DNA from: Christensenella sp. UBA5327
GTDB lineage: Bacteria > Bacillota > Clostridia > Christensenellales > Aristaeellaceae
Direction: 5' to 3'
Assembly: GCA_002411105.1 (NCBI GenBank)
Contig: DHQX01000015.1
Location: 25,481 to 89,480 of the forward strand
Length of the DNA stretch: 64,000 bases
Shown: positions 8,286-15,879 of the stretch, one piece after another
Position numbering within the stretch: position 1 is the first letter of the stretch
Layout of the letters: every line of letters begins with the position of its first letter
Translations under genes and position numbers: made by a program
Notes under the pieces: generated by a model
Told to the model about the DNA's origin: nothing
The model's input: the letters and a program-made list of their open reading frames with translations, nothing else
Database searches by the model: none

Positions 8286-8329
8286 CCCCTTTCTTTTGTG
8301 TCTTAAGAAATAGAGACATCAGAAAGGGG
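8286..8329 (+). other. Hairpin after the DUF4367 gene
   Basis: CCCCTTTCT (8286-8294) pairs with AGAAAGGGG (8321-8329), with a smaller inner pair TGTCT/AGACA (8299-8303 and 8314-8318). No strong T-run follows, so it is a doubtful terminator but a clear RNA fold. The 8264-8532 gap also holds one small open frame and a true terminator, listed separately. Confidence 0.4.
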
Positions 8330-8363
8330 ATTATGATCATTAAGCCAAAACGATGCTGGAACC

Positions 8364-8456
8364 ATGCCCATAGGAGATAGATATCGCATAGTGTTTATTA
8401 GAAATGGACAGTCAAAAGGTACTTCCGTATCGGTTGGCTTCACGTTCTGGCCATAA
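8364..8456 (+). CDS. Possible 30-residue open frame
   Basis: ATG 8364 to TAA 8456 encodes a 30-residue peptide (starts MPIGDRYRIVF, ends VGFTFWP) rich in beta-prone residues. No good ribosome site precedes it. It could be a remnant of a larger gene, a small peptide, or chance. It is listed because it fills an otherwise empty gap. Confidence 0.15.
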   Translation: MPIGDRYRIVFIRNGQSKGTSVSVGFTFWP

Positions 8457-8464
8457 GACTTTAT

Positions 8465-8502
8465 CTTCGGCGAAGGCGATGCTCCTTCGCCGAGGGGTTT
8501 TC
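8465..8502 (+). terminator. Intrinsic terminator ahead of the propeller/binding-protein gene
   Basis: A 12-bp stem, CTTCGGCGAAGG (8465-8476) with CCTTCGCCGAGG (8484-8495) including one G-U pair, closes a 7-nt loop and is followed by GGTTTTCT. It ends only 31 bases before the next start codon. It therefore either ends the sigma/DUF4367 transcript or acts as an attenuator for the next gene. Confidence 0.7.
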
Positions 8503-8532
8503 TGTAAATACGTTGATAGGGAGCTTTAGAAT

Positions 8533-10620
8533 ATGCGCATTCGCTTTTTCTTTCGCCGCGGATTACTGCTGGCTCTGTTGATATGCCTGATGCCGTGTGG
8601 AATCAGGGCAGAACAGGCGGGTCGGTCCCAATCCTTGCCTCTTTATAGCTTTGGCCCCTCAGAAACAGCCCTAAGCATTGCGGCCCAAAGCGATGGCAGC
8701 GGTTACCTGCTGACAAGTGAGGCGCTATTTCATTTTTCTGGGCAGGAGGAGCCTGGCATCGAAAACATTCAGCGGGTGATGCCCAATGCACAGCATTTGA
8801 TCAGCATGGCATTGGCTGGAGATCATCTCTTCTTTTTGAACTCGAATCACGAGATTATGCGCTACGACAAGGGAGAACTGTTGACCCTCTCCCTGGATAA
8901 CGCGATGCTGCAAGAAGAGCCACTCAGGGATGGGATGCTCTGTTTGGCGCAGAACCAGCTATACTATATATATTCGGATGAGAATGGGAAGGGACAGTTG
9001 GTAAGCTTCAACCTTGAAACCAAAACATACCATCGTTATGGCGCGGTATTTGATGTGCCGTGGTGTGCTTGGGATATGCAGGAGGGCAGGCTGCTGGGGA
9101 TAGTGTATGATGAAAGCCGGGCGCTCTGGCAACTGGCTGCCCTGAGCGGTCAAGAAGAACAGGTCAAGATTTTGTTTTCTCTGCTCACCTATCAGGGTGA
9201 AGACGGTATTTGTTATGATGCGCAGAAGAATGCCCTATACTTGCCAGAGCGAACCGGCATCCTGCGTTACCACGCGGATGGCAGCAATGCCCGGGTATAC
9301 GGCGTTCCTCACATGGTACCTGTAGCCATGATGGGCAGTGGGCAATTTGTGGGGAAGCGCTTGCAACAGCTGCGGCGATATGAGGCGTTGGAAAAGCCGC
9401 TCGGCAGCGTATCAGTTTTGGGGCATCGGACACAATATAGTCAAGATTTTACTCAAAAAACAGGCATAGCGGTCCAGGAGATTTCTGTGGGCGATAAAAC
9501 CGTTATGCAGTGGATGGCAGAGGCCATGGTTACCCAAGATGCCAGCGTAGATCTATTTACCTTTGAAAGTTCTGAAGGACTACAAACCATAAAAGATAAG
9601 AGATTTTTCGCCGATCTTAGTCAAAGCGAGGTGCTGCGCGCAGGCCTTGACAGGCTGTATCCTGCGTTTAGTCAAGCAGTTATCAATCAAGAACGGCAAA
9701 TCGTCGCCTGGCCAATTGTTGGCATGCCATCTTTTCGGATGGCCTTTGATCAGGAGGCGCTGGACTATGGCGTGCAAACACCCGCTACATGGGATGAGAT
9801 GTTGGATGCCATTCAAGCCTTGGCAGAGCTTGACTTTTTTGCTAACGAAACCTACGTTCCCTTCGGTGCCTGGACATATACCCAAGAGGATATGATGGCT
9901 TACCTGCAAAGGGATTACTTGATAAACATCTATGCAGCAGACGGCGATTTAAGCTTTGATACGCCCATTTTCCGTCATCTTGCTCAACGCATCTTAGATG
10001 AGGTGCCCAAGGAAAATCTTTATCCCCGGCGCGATGAGTATGATGGGGTTCTTATCTCTGGCATAAATAGCGGCGTTATTTTGGAAGGGATGCTGCCCCC
10101 CATGAAGATTGCCCCTCAGATGCCTGCTAAAATACATACCTGGACCAAGGTTTTTGTCCTTAACCCTTATGCTGAACATAAGGAAGAAGCTATCCAATAT
10201 CTGGAGTATCTGGCGACTAAGCAGACGGCGGAAGATTCTGCTCTGTATCGGAGCATGAATCAACCAATACCAGACTTTGGTGTGCAAGCACAATTGAAAT
10301 CCGCCCGGGAAGAATTAGCAGCCGTCAAGGAGCAGCAGGCATCGGAAAAAGAAAAGCAAGCCTATGAAGATAGGATTGCCCTGCTGGGAATAAAGATCAA
10401 TGGACTATATTTAAACCGCTATTTGATTACGCAAAAAGCTATTGATGAATACCAAGCGTTTTCATCCCGCTTGGTGGTGCTGGAGGATGCGCTTATCATG
10501 TACAACGAAAATCTGGCTAAACTAAGCCGCCTGATGGTTAACGACGGCATTAGCCTGGATGAATTTATCAGGCAAGCTGATAGCTATATTCAACTGGTTC
10601 GCATGGAAAGGGGACGGTAA
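8533..10620 (+). CDS. Secreted propeller-like / extracellular solute-binding fusion protein
   Basis: 695 residues. Residues 1-26 are a type I signal peptide (RRGLLLALLICLMPCGIRA) with no lipobox. Residues 30-270 are short repeated strands of the kind ALFHFSG, EIMRYDKGEL and GILRYHADG, suggesting a beta-propeller. From about 288 a type-1 extracellular solute-binding fold follows (QYSQDFTQKTGIAV, VDLFTFESS, then PATWDEMLDAIQALAEL and KVFVLNPYAEHKEEAIQYLEYL). Residues 585-665 are a charged coiled coil, and 670-695 form a closing helix. It probably recognises a ligand outside the cell; no transporter subunit is nearby. The site AGGGAG lies 9 bases before the ATG. Downstream of the sigma/DUF4367 pair, it may be a sensor or regulon member. 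Confidence 0.75.
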   Translation: MRIRFFFRRGLLLALLICLMPCGIRAEQAGRSQSLPLYSFGPSETALSIAAQSDGSGYLLTSEALFHFSGQEEPGIENIQRVMPNAQHLISMALAGDHLFFLNSNHEIMRYDKGELLTLSLDNAMLQEEPLRDGMLCLAQNQLYYIYSDENGKGQLVSFNLETKTYHRYGAVFDVPWCAWDMQEGRLLGIVYDESRALWQLAALSGQEEQVKILFSLLTYQGEDGICYDAQKNALYLPERTGILRYHADGSNARVYGVPHMVPVAMMGSGQFVGKRLQQLRRYEALEKPLGSVSVLGHRTQYSQDFTQKTGIAVQEISVGDKTVMQWMAEAMVTQDASVDLFTFESSEGLQTIKDKRFFADLSQSEVLRAGLDRLYPAFSQAVINQERQIVAWPIVGMPSFRMAFDQEALDYGVQTPATWDEMLDAIQALAELDFFANETYVPFGAWTYTQEDMMAYLQRDYLINIYAADGDLSFDTPIFRHLAQRILDEVPKENLYPRRDEYDGVLISGINSGVILEGMLPPMKIAPQMPAKIHTWTKVFVLNPYAEHKEEAIQYLEYLATKQTAEDSALYRSMNQPIPDFGVQAQLKSAREELAAVKEQQASEKEKQAYEDRIALLGIKINGLYLNRYLITQKAIDEYQAFSSRLVVLEDALIMYNENLAKLSRLMVNDGISLDEFIRQADSYIQLVRMERGR

Positions 10621-10624
10621 CAAC

Positions 10625-11651
10625 ATGTTAAAGTCACTCAAACCCAGCTTTATGGTCTGCATGGTGATGATAACGCTGTTTGCTTTTTGTCAAGTCGCAG
10701 GGCAAGCGGAAGAGGAGCCAGTCATTTTAAGCCAACTCAGTCCAAGGGATGGGGAGTGGTGGTTAGCGCTGTGTGCTGACGGCCAGGGAGGCTTCTATGC
10801 ACTGACAAACAAAACCTTGCATCGCTGGCAGACAGGGGATGTTCAAACGACCATCGTGAGTATAACCGATGGGCTGGGGTTGACGGAGATTGCCTGCAGG
10901 GGAGACCAAATATATGGCTATGCAGGTGCTGACGGGCTCTATCGTTATGATCAGGGGGAGTGGTCTTTATTGGGCGTGCCGCCCTGGTGCGACACAAAGA
11001 GCGGGGATGACGCACAGGGGCCGGTTTTTCTGGAAGGCGGGCTAACGCTTGGCAAAGACCGACTGTTCTTTTTTTCCACGGATTTCAATCAAGAATTACA
11101 CTTTCTCTCCTCTTATGATTTGGTAACAAAACAGTTCTCGGTGGATCCACATCCTATCTTCAGTCGGCGGTGGATAGCCTATGATGAGGCGAATGATAGG
11201 TTGATTGGCACAGTTTCACTCTCTCCAGACGGAGATAACTATTTGGCAAGTATCGATTACAAAACAAACCAGATTATCCACATCAATGAGAAACCATTTG
11301 AGGGCGAAATCAGAGGCTTTGATCCAGCCAGCAGAATGACATTCAGTGTAAGCTACGCAGGCGCAATGCTAGGAAACAATACGGATAATCAGAAAGTAAT
11401 TCTGGGAACACCCAAAAAGCTAAGCCTTGCTGCCCGTTTGGACTCGCAATATATCGTTTTTGTTTCACCCGCGTACGGGGGGCAAGCGGAGAAACTATGC
11501 CTTCTTCGTTATGATCCTGATGCATGGCAGCCTTAGCGTGTGGATGCGTTTTCATCTCCTCCAGAAAATTAGTGATGGCAAATTGACTTTGGAACGGTTC
11601 ATTAACCAGGCCAACAACACCCTGAGCATTATCAGGTTGGAGGGGAACTGA
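10625..11651 (+). pseudogene. Decayed second copy of the propeller/binding-protein gene
   Basis: From ATG 10625 (ribosome site AAAGGGGAC), 303 residues run to a TAG at 11534-11536. They comprise a signal peptide (MLKSLKPSFMVCMVMITLF) and a propeller-like region matching the N-terminal part of the preceding gene in layout (ALTNKTLHRW, YGYAGADGLYRYDQG, RRWIAYDEANDRLIGTV). The solute-binding domain and coiled coil, about 390 residues, are missing. A tail in another frame, 11568-11651 (SDGKLTLERFINQANNTL), clearly matches the last 27 residues of the first copy (NDGISLDEFIRQADSYI). This is a tandem duplicate that lost its middle. The N-terminal ORF may still be made as a secreted propeller alone. 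Confidence 0.7.
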
Positions 11652-11691
11652 TGGATCAGGTATGGGGCGTTAGTCAATATCGTGAAAAACC

Positions 11692-11720
11692 TTGACAAAT
11701 TCCCTGACGGGTGCTATTTT
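11692..11720 (+). promoter_or_regulatory. Promoter of the rplJ-rplL operon
   Basis: TTGACA (11692-11697), a 17-base spacer, then TATTTT (11715-11720) preceded by TGC as an extended -10. Transcription would start near 11727 and run through the L10 leader. Confidence 0.85.
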
Positions 11721-11726
11721 ATAGTT

Positions 11727-11895
11727 CGGCTTGAAAAAGCCTGTGCCAAAGACAGCCGGTTGCGTAAGCAGTAAAGGCAAATGCCGCCAGCCGAGGTGCG
11801 AGTGCCAATACGCATGTATTGCCCTTGTGCCGCCGCACAAGGGCTTTTTGAATCCTGGCCGGAAGGAAGGTGAACAAGAAAACGTGGAGCAGAAA
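11727..11895 (+). ncRNA. Ribosomal protein L10 leader with terminator-like hairpin
   Basis: About 170 bases of untranslated RNA lie between the promoter and rplJ. Its last part is a perfect 10-bp GC-rich stem, GCCCTTGTGC (11821-11830) with GCACAAGGGC (11835-11844), followed by TTTTT. The placement fits the Gram-positive L10 leader. There, excess L10-L12 complex binds the RNA and favours termination, while the upstream kink-turn fold is the binding site. The upstream fold was not modelled here. Confidence 0.75.
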
Positions 11896-12441
11896 ATGAA
11901 CAAGAACATGCAGGACAAGGTGCAGAAGGTGGCGGAGATCGCCGAGCGCCTGAAGACCGCCAAGGCCATGGTGCTGGTGGACTACAAGGGCATCTCGGTG
12001 GAAGAGATCAACGCCCTGCGCGGCAAGTTCCGTGAGGCGGGCGTGGAATATGTGGTGCTTAAAAACACCCTGGTGCGCCGGGCCATGGACGATGCCGGCA
12101 TCACCGAGCTGGACCATCTGCTGGTCGGCCCCTCTGCTTTTGCCTTTGGCATCAAGGATGAGGTGGGCCCGGCGAAGGTGATCAGCGAGTTCATCGAGCA
12201 GAGCAAATCTGACAAGATGACCATCAAGGCGGGCATCGTGTCGGGCAAGGTGATTGACGCCGCTGGTGTCGCTGCGCTGTCCAAACTGCCGCCCAAGGAG
12301 GTCCTCATCGCCAAGATGATGGGCAGCCTGAACGCGCCTGTGACCAACTTTGTGGGTGTCCTCAGCGCCACCCTGCGCTCTCTGGTGTACGCGGTGGATG
12401 CCGTGCGCAAGCAGAAAGAGGGCGAGGAAGCCAACGCGTAA
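11896..12441 (+). CDS. rplJ: 50S ribosomal protein L10
   Basis: 181 residues that form the base of the L7/L12 stalk on the large ribosomal subunit. The N-terminal rRNA-binding domain (KVAEIAERLKTAKAMVLVDY, GVEYVVLKNTLVRRAM) and middle (LLVGPSAFAFG) are typical. The C-terminal helix (NFVGVLSATLRSLVYAVDAV) binds L12 dimers. I chose ATG 11896 because GGAG at 11886-11889 has a 6-base spacing; the in-frame GTG 11884 is an alternative. rplL follows after 72 bases and shares the transcript. Expression is likely held by L10 feedback on the leader. Confidence 0.95.
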   Translation: MNKNMQDKVQKVAEIAERLKTAKAMVLVDYKGISVEEINALRGKFREAGVEYVVLKNTLVRRAMDDAGITELDHLLVGPSAFAFGIKDEVGPAKVISEFIEQSKSDKMTIKAGIVSGKVIDAAGVAALSKLPPKEVLIAKMMGSLNAPVTNFVGVLSATLRSLVYAVDAVRKQKEGEEANA

Positions 12442-12513
12442 AGTGCCCAGAACCCCGGCCTGAGGCAGGCCGATCAATAATTAATTAAAGAAAAAACTGG
12501 AGGAAATTAACCC

Positions 12514-12894
12514 ATGAAGCGTGAAGAAATCTTGGCAGCGATCGAGTCTATGACCGTGCTTGAGCTGGCTGAACTGGTGAAGGAACTGGAAGAGAAGTTT
12601 GGCGTGTCCGCCGCTGCCCCCGTGGCCGTGGCCGCCGCCCCCGCCGCTGGCGCCGCCGCTGCTGCCCCTGCCGAGGAGAAGACCGAGTTTGACGTGGTGC
12701 TCACCGCTGCTGGCAGCGAGAAGATCAAGGTTATCAAAGTGGTCCGCGAAGTCGTGGCCGGCCTGGGTCTGAAGGAAGCCAAGGAATTCGTCGAGTCCAC
12801 CCCCAAGGCCATCAAGGAAGGCGTGCAGAAGGACGAGGCCGAGAAAATCAAGAAGCAGTTTGAAGAAGTCGGCGCCACCGTCGAGATCAAGTAA
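12514..12894 (+). CDS. rplL: 50S ribosomal protein L7/L12
   Basis: 126 residues. An N-terminal dimerisation helix pair ([19 protein letters not shown]) is followed by an Ala/Pro-rich hinge (about residues 34-53). The C-terminal factor-binding domain carries the conserved [19 protein letters not shown] and [11 protein letters not shown] blocks. It recruits and activates elongation-factor GTPases. GGAGG precedes the ATG. A strong terminator directly follows. Confidence 0.97.
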   Translation: MKREEILAAIESMTVLELAELVKELEEKFGVSAAAPVAVAAAPAAGAAAAAPAEEKTEFDVVLTAAGSEKIKVIKVVREVVAGLGLKEAKEFVESTPKAIKEGVQKDEAEKIKKQFEEVGATVEIK

Positions 12895-12907
12895 ACCAAA
12901 CGCCATT

Positions 12908-12942
12908 AAAACCGCGGAGCGTATTATGCGCTCCGCGGTTTT
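12908..12942 (+). terminator. Terminator of the rplJ-rplL operon
   Basis: A 14-bp stem, AAAACCGCGGAGCG (12908-12921) with CGCTCCGCGGTTTT (12929-12942), closes a 7-nt loop and ends in a T-run. It is nearly symmetrical, so it could work in both directions. Confidence 0.9.
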
Positions 12943-12983
12943 GATTATATGCCGGGTCAGTCCGCCCAATACAGCGGAAGTGC

Positions 12984-13011
12984 TTGACAATCCAGAGGGA
13001 TTGATTAGCAT
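12984..13011 (+). promoter_or_regulatory. Candidate promoter of the proBAC operon
   Basis: TTGACA at 12984-12989 is perfect. The best -10 at a 16-base spacing is a poor TAGCAT (13006-13011), and the proB ATG follows 30 bases later. It is the only candidate between the rplL terminator and proB. Confidence 0.35.
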
Positions 13012-13041
13012 GAAAGGCATGATCGAAGCGGGGAGAAGCGC

Positions 13042-13821
13042 ATGAGCGGAAGAGAGCGCATTGTGGTGAAGGTGGGCACCTCCACCCTGACCTATGGGAC
13101 AGGGAAGACCAATTTCAGGCGCATGGAGGGCCTGGTGCGGGTGATGGCTGATCTGCAAAACGCGGGCTACCAAATGGTGCTGGTCACCTCCGGCGCCATT
13201 GGCGTGGGCGTTGGCAAGCTGGGCCTGGATAAAAGGCCTGAGGATACCCCGGGCAAGCAGGCCGCGGCCACAGTGGGCCAATTGGAACTCATGTACATGT
13301 ATGACAAGTTCTTTGGCGAGTGTGGGCAGAAGGTGGGGCAGCTGCTCATCACCCGGGGAGATATGGAAGACCCGGCCCGCCACCGCAACCTGATGAGCGC
13401 TTTTGAACGGCTGTTTGACTGGGGGGTCATCCCCATCATCAACGAGAACGACGCTGTGGCGGTTGAGGAGATCGTCTATGGCGACAACGATGCCCTCTCA
13501 GCCCATGTGGCGGTGCTGGTTGGGGCGAAAAAACTCATCATTCTGACGGATATTGATGGCTTCTATGACAAAAACCCTGCCTTGCACCCGGACGCGAAGC
13601 GCTTTGAGGTGGTGGAGGCAATCACCCCGGAGCTGTGCGCCCTGGCCCGCGGGGCTGGAAGCGCCATGGGGACGGGCGGCATGGAGACCAAGCTCAAGGC
13701 GGCTAAGCTGGCAACCGGTGAGGGCATAGACACCCACATCATCAGCGGCTACGCCCCTGAGGCGATCTACCGGGTGCTTGAGGGGGCACAGATGGGCACC
13801 TGGTTTAAGGCGGTGAAATAA
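13042..13821 (+). CDS. proB: Glutamate 5-kinase (short form, no PUA domain)
   Basis: First step of proline synthesis: ATP-dependent phosphorylation of glutamate. 259 residues form one amino-acid-kinase domain: IVVKVGTSTL at the start, LVTSGAIGVG, INENDAVAVEEI and GDNDALSAHVA for substrate and ATP, and GTGGMETKLKAA near the end. The C-terminal RNA-binding-like PUA domain of the long form is absent, as in many Clostridia. GGGGAGAA precedes the ATG. The stop abuts the proA start with no gap. Confidence 0.95.
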   Translation: MSGRERIVVKVGTSTLTYGTGKTNFRRMEGLVRVMADLQNAGYQMVLVTSGAIGVGVGKLGLDKRPEDTPGKQAAATVGQLELMYMYDKFFGECGQKVGQLLITRGDMEDPARHRNLMSAFERLFDWGVIPIINENDAVAVEEIVYGDNDALSAHVAVLVGAKKLIILTDIDGFYDKNPALHPDAKRFEVVEAITPELCALARGAGSAMGTGGMETKLKAAKLATGEGIDTHIISGYAPEAIYRVLEGAQMGTWFKAVK

Positions 13822-15060
13822 ATGCTTCAAGACATCGGGAAACGCGCGCGGCAGGCGGCCCAAGCTTTGGCGCTGACAACGGACAGCCAGCGCGCCCAGG
13901 CGCTTGACAACATGGCCAGGCAGCTGATGGCTGAAACTGAAGCGGTACTCCTGGCCAACCGGGCTGATCTGGACCAGGCCATGGACGAGGGGATGCCCTC
14001 GGCCATGCTTGACCGTCTGGCGCTCAACCCTGCCCGGGTGGCGGACATGGCCCGGGGGCTTGAGGATGCGGCCAGGCTGCCAGACCCTCTTGGGAAAACC
14101 TTGTGGGAGGATAAACGGCCTAATGGCCTTGTGATCCGCCGGGTGTCTGTGCCCCTGGGAGTGATCGCGGTGATTTTCGAGGCCAGGCCCAATGTGACCG
14201 CTGACGCGGCGGGGCTTTGCCTGCGGGCCGGCAATGCCTGCATCCTGCGCGGTGGCAAAGAGGCCATCCGCAGCAACCTGGCAATCGCCGCCGCGCTGCG
14301 CCGGGCGCTTAAGGATTCGGGGATGCCGGAGGACGGGGTGCAGTTGATTGAGGCCACCAGCCGGGAGAGCGCTGACGCGCTTATGCGGCTTGACCGCTTT
14401 GTGGATGTGCTCATCCCCCGGGGCGGTCATGGGCTGATCAAACGCGCGGTGGAATATGCCACGGTGCCGGTGATTGAGACTGGCGAAGGGGTGTGCCACA
14501 TCTATGTGGACAGAAGGGCGGATATCGCCATGGCGGCCAGCGTCATCCACAATGCCAAGGTGTCCCGTCCCTCGGTGTGCAACGCCTGTGAGTGCATGCT
14601 GATCCACCGGGACATCGCGGATGCGGCGCTGCCGGTGATCGCCAGGAAGCTGCTGGATGCCGGCGTCACCATGAAAGGCGATGCCGACAGCCGTGCCCTT
14701 GTCCCGGAGATGCTGGCGGCGGGGGAGGATGACTGGGGGCATGAGTATCTGGGCCTCATCATCGCCTGCCGGGTGGTGAAGGACTTTGAGGAGGCGATTC
14801 TTCACATCGCCCGCTACGGCACCGGGCATAGCGAGGCCATCATCACCCAGGACCCCTCCGTGGCCCATGCCTTTTTAAGCCAGGTGGACGCGGCGGCGGT
14901 GTACCACAATGCCTCCACCCGCTTTACCGATGGCGGTGAGTTTGGCTTTGGTGCGGAGATCGGCATCTCCACCCAGAAACTGCACGCCAGGGGACCGCTG
15001 GGGATTAGGGAGCTGACCAGCTACAAATACATTATCACTGGAAACGGACAGACGAGGTGA
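13822..15060 (+). CDS. proA: Glutamate-5-semialdehyde dehydrogenase (gamma-glutamyl phosphate reductase)
   Basis: NADPH-dependent reduction of gamma-glutamyl phosphate to glutamate semialdehyde, the second proline step. 412 residues is the usual length. GVIAVIFEARPNVTADAAGL is the conserved N-terminal cofactor block. SRPSVCNACECML holds the catalytic Cys, and RFTDGGEFGFGAEIGISTQKL is the family signature near the C-terminus. The start lies directly at the proB stop, and proC begins 4 bases after its end. Confidence 0.97.
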   Translation: MLQDIGKRARQAAQALALTTDSQRAQALDNMARQLMAETEAVLLANRADLDQAMDEGMPSAMLDRLALNPARVADMARGLEDAARLPDPLGKTLWEDKRPNGLVIRRVSVPLGVIAVIFEARPNVTADAAGLCLRAGNACILRGGKEAIRSNLAIAAALRRALKDSGMPEDGVQLIEATSRESADALMRLDRFVDVLIPRGGHGLIKRAVEYATVPVIETGEGVCHIYVDRRADIAMAASVIHNAKVSRPSVCNACECMLIHRDIADAALPVIARKLLDAGVTMKGDADSRALVPEMLAAGEDDWGHEYLGLIIACRVVKDFEEAILHIARYGTGHSEAIITQDPSVAHAFLSQVDAAAVYHNASTRFTDGGEFGFGAEIGISTQKLHARGPLGIRELTSYKYIITGNGQTR

Positions 15061-15064
15061 GAAG

Positions 15065-15871
15065 ATGCTGATAGGGTTTATCGGGCTTGGCAACATGGCC
15101 AGGGCCATCATCGCCGGCATGCGGGAGAGCGAGGCCTTTCGCCACGCGCCCATCATCGGCAGCGACCATAACGAGGTGAAGCGCCGGGAGATGGAGGAGC
15201 GCTGGAACCTGACCATCGTGGCGGATGACATCGCAGTGGCCCAGAAGGCGGATTTGCTGGTGCTGGCCGTGAAACCCCAGGCGCTGCCGGTGCTGTTTGA
15301 ACGCATTAACCCAAGCCGTAAACGTGGACAATGCATCCTCAGCCTGGCGGCAGGCAGGCCGCTGTCCTGGCTGGAAGAGACCCTGGGGGCCGACACGCCC
15401 ATTGTCCGCGCCATGCCCAATGTGGCCGCCCGGGTGGGTGGGTCTGTCACGGCGCTGTGTAAAAACGGCCAGATCGATGATGCGCAGAAGGATTTGGCCA
15501 CCGCTATGTTCCGGGCTGTAGGCCAGGCGGTGTGGATGACGGAGGAGCGCATGAATGCCTTCTCTACCATCACCGGCGCTGCGCCCGCCTTCACCTTTTT
15601 GTATCTTGATGCCCTGGCTTCAGCCGGGCTCAAGGCCGGGCTGCCCAAGCCAATGGCTCTGGAGGCCGCCTGCCACATGGTGATGGGTGCTGCCAAATTG
15701 GCGCTTGAAACGGGCGAGCTCCCGGCTAGCCTGATCGATCAGGTCACCTCACCCGGCGGCACCACCATTGAAGGCATGCACACCCTGAAAGCCCTGGGCT
15801 TTGAAAATGCTGTGCATGAGGCGGTCCAGGCAGTTATGGAAAAGGAAAAGAAACTGCGGGAAGGTAAATAG
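15065..15871 (+). CDS. proC: Pyrroline-5-carboxylate reductase
   Basis: Last step of proline synthesis: NAD(P)H reduction of pyrroline-5-carboxylate. 268 residues. The N-terminal Rossmann motif is IGFIGLGNMARAIIAGM. VLAVKPQ and VRAMPNVAARVGGSVTAL are conserved, and the C-terminal signature VTSPGGTTIEGMHTL forms the active site and dimer interface. It completes a full proB-proA-proC operon, enough to make proline from glutamate. Confidence 0.97.
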   Translation: MLIGFIGLGNMARAIIAGMRESEAFRHAPIIGSDHNEVKRREMEERWNLTIVADDIAVAQKADLLVLAVKPQALPVLFERINPSRKRGQCILSLAAGRPLSWLEETLGADTPIVRAMPNVAARVGGSVTALCKNGQIDDAQKDLATAMFRAVGQAVWMTEERMNAFSTITGAAPAFTFLYLDALASAGLKAGLPKPMALEAACHMVMGAAKLALETGELPASLIDQVTSPGGTTIEGMHTLKALGFENAVHEAVQAVMEKEKKLREGK

Positions 15872-15879
15872 CGCCGCCT

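Noticed and set aside
12860..13045. Small frame ending at the proB start as a proB leader peptide
   Set aside because: It spans the rplL terminator, and its part after the candidate promoter is only 11 codons with no good ribosome site.
12481..13383. 300-codon minus-strand frame opposite rplL and proB
   Set aside because: Antisense to rplL; the Gly/Ala-rich stretch mirrors the L12 hinge.
13498..14868. 456-codon minus-strand frame opposite proB/proA
   Set aside because: Shadow of the proB-proA codons; composition is rich in His/Arg/Gly and no domain is visible.
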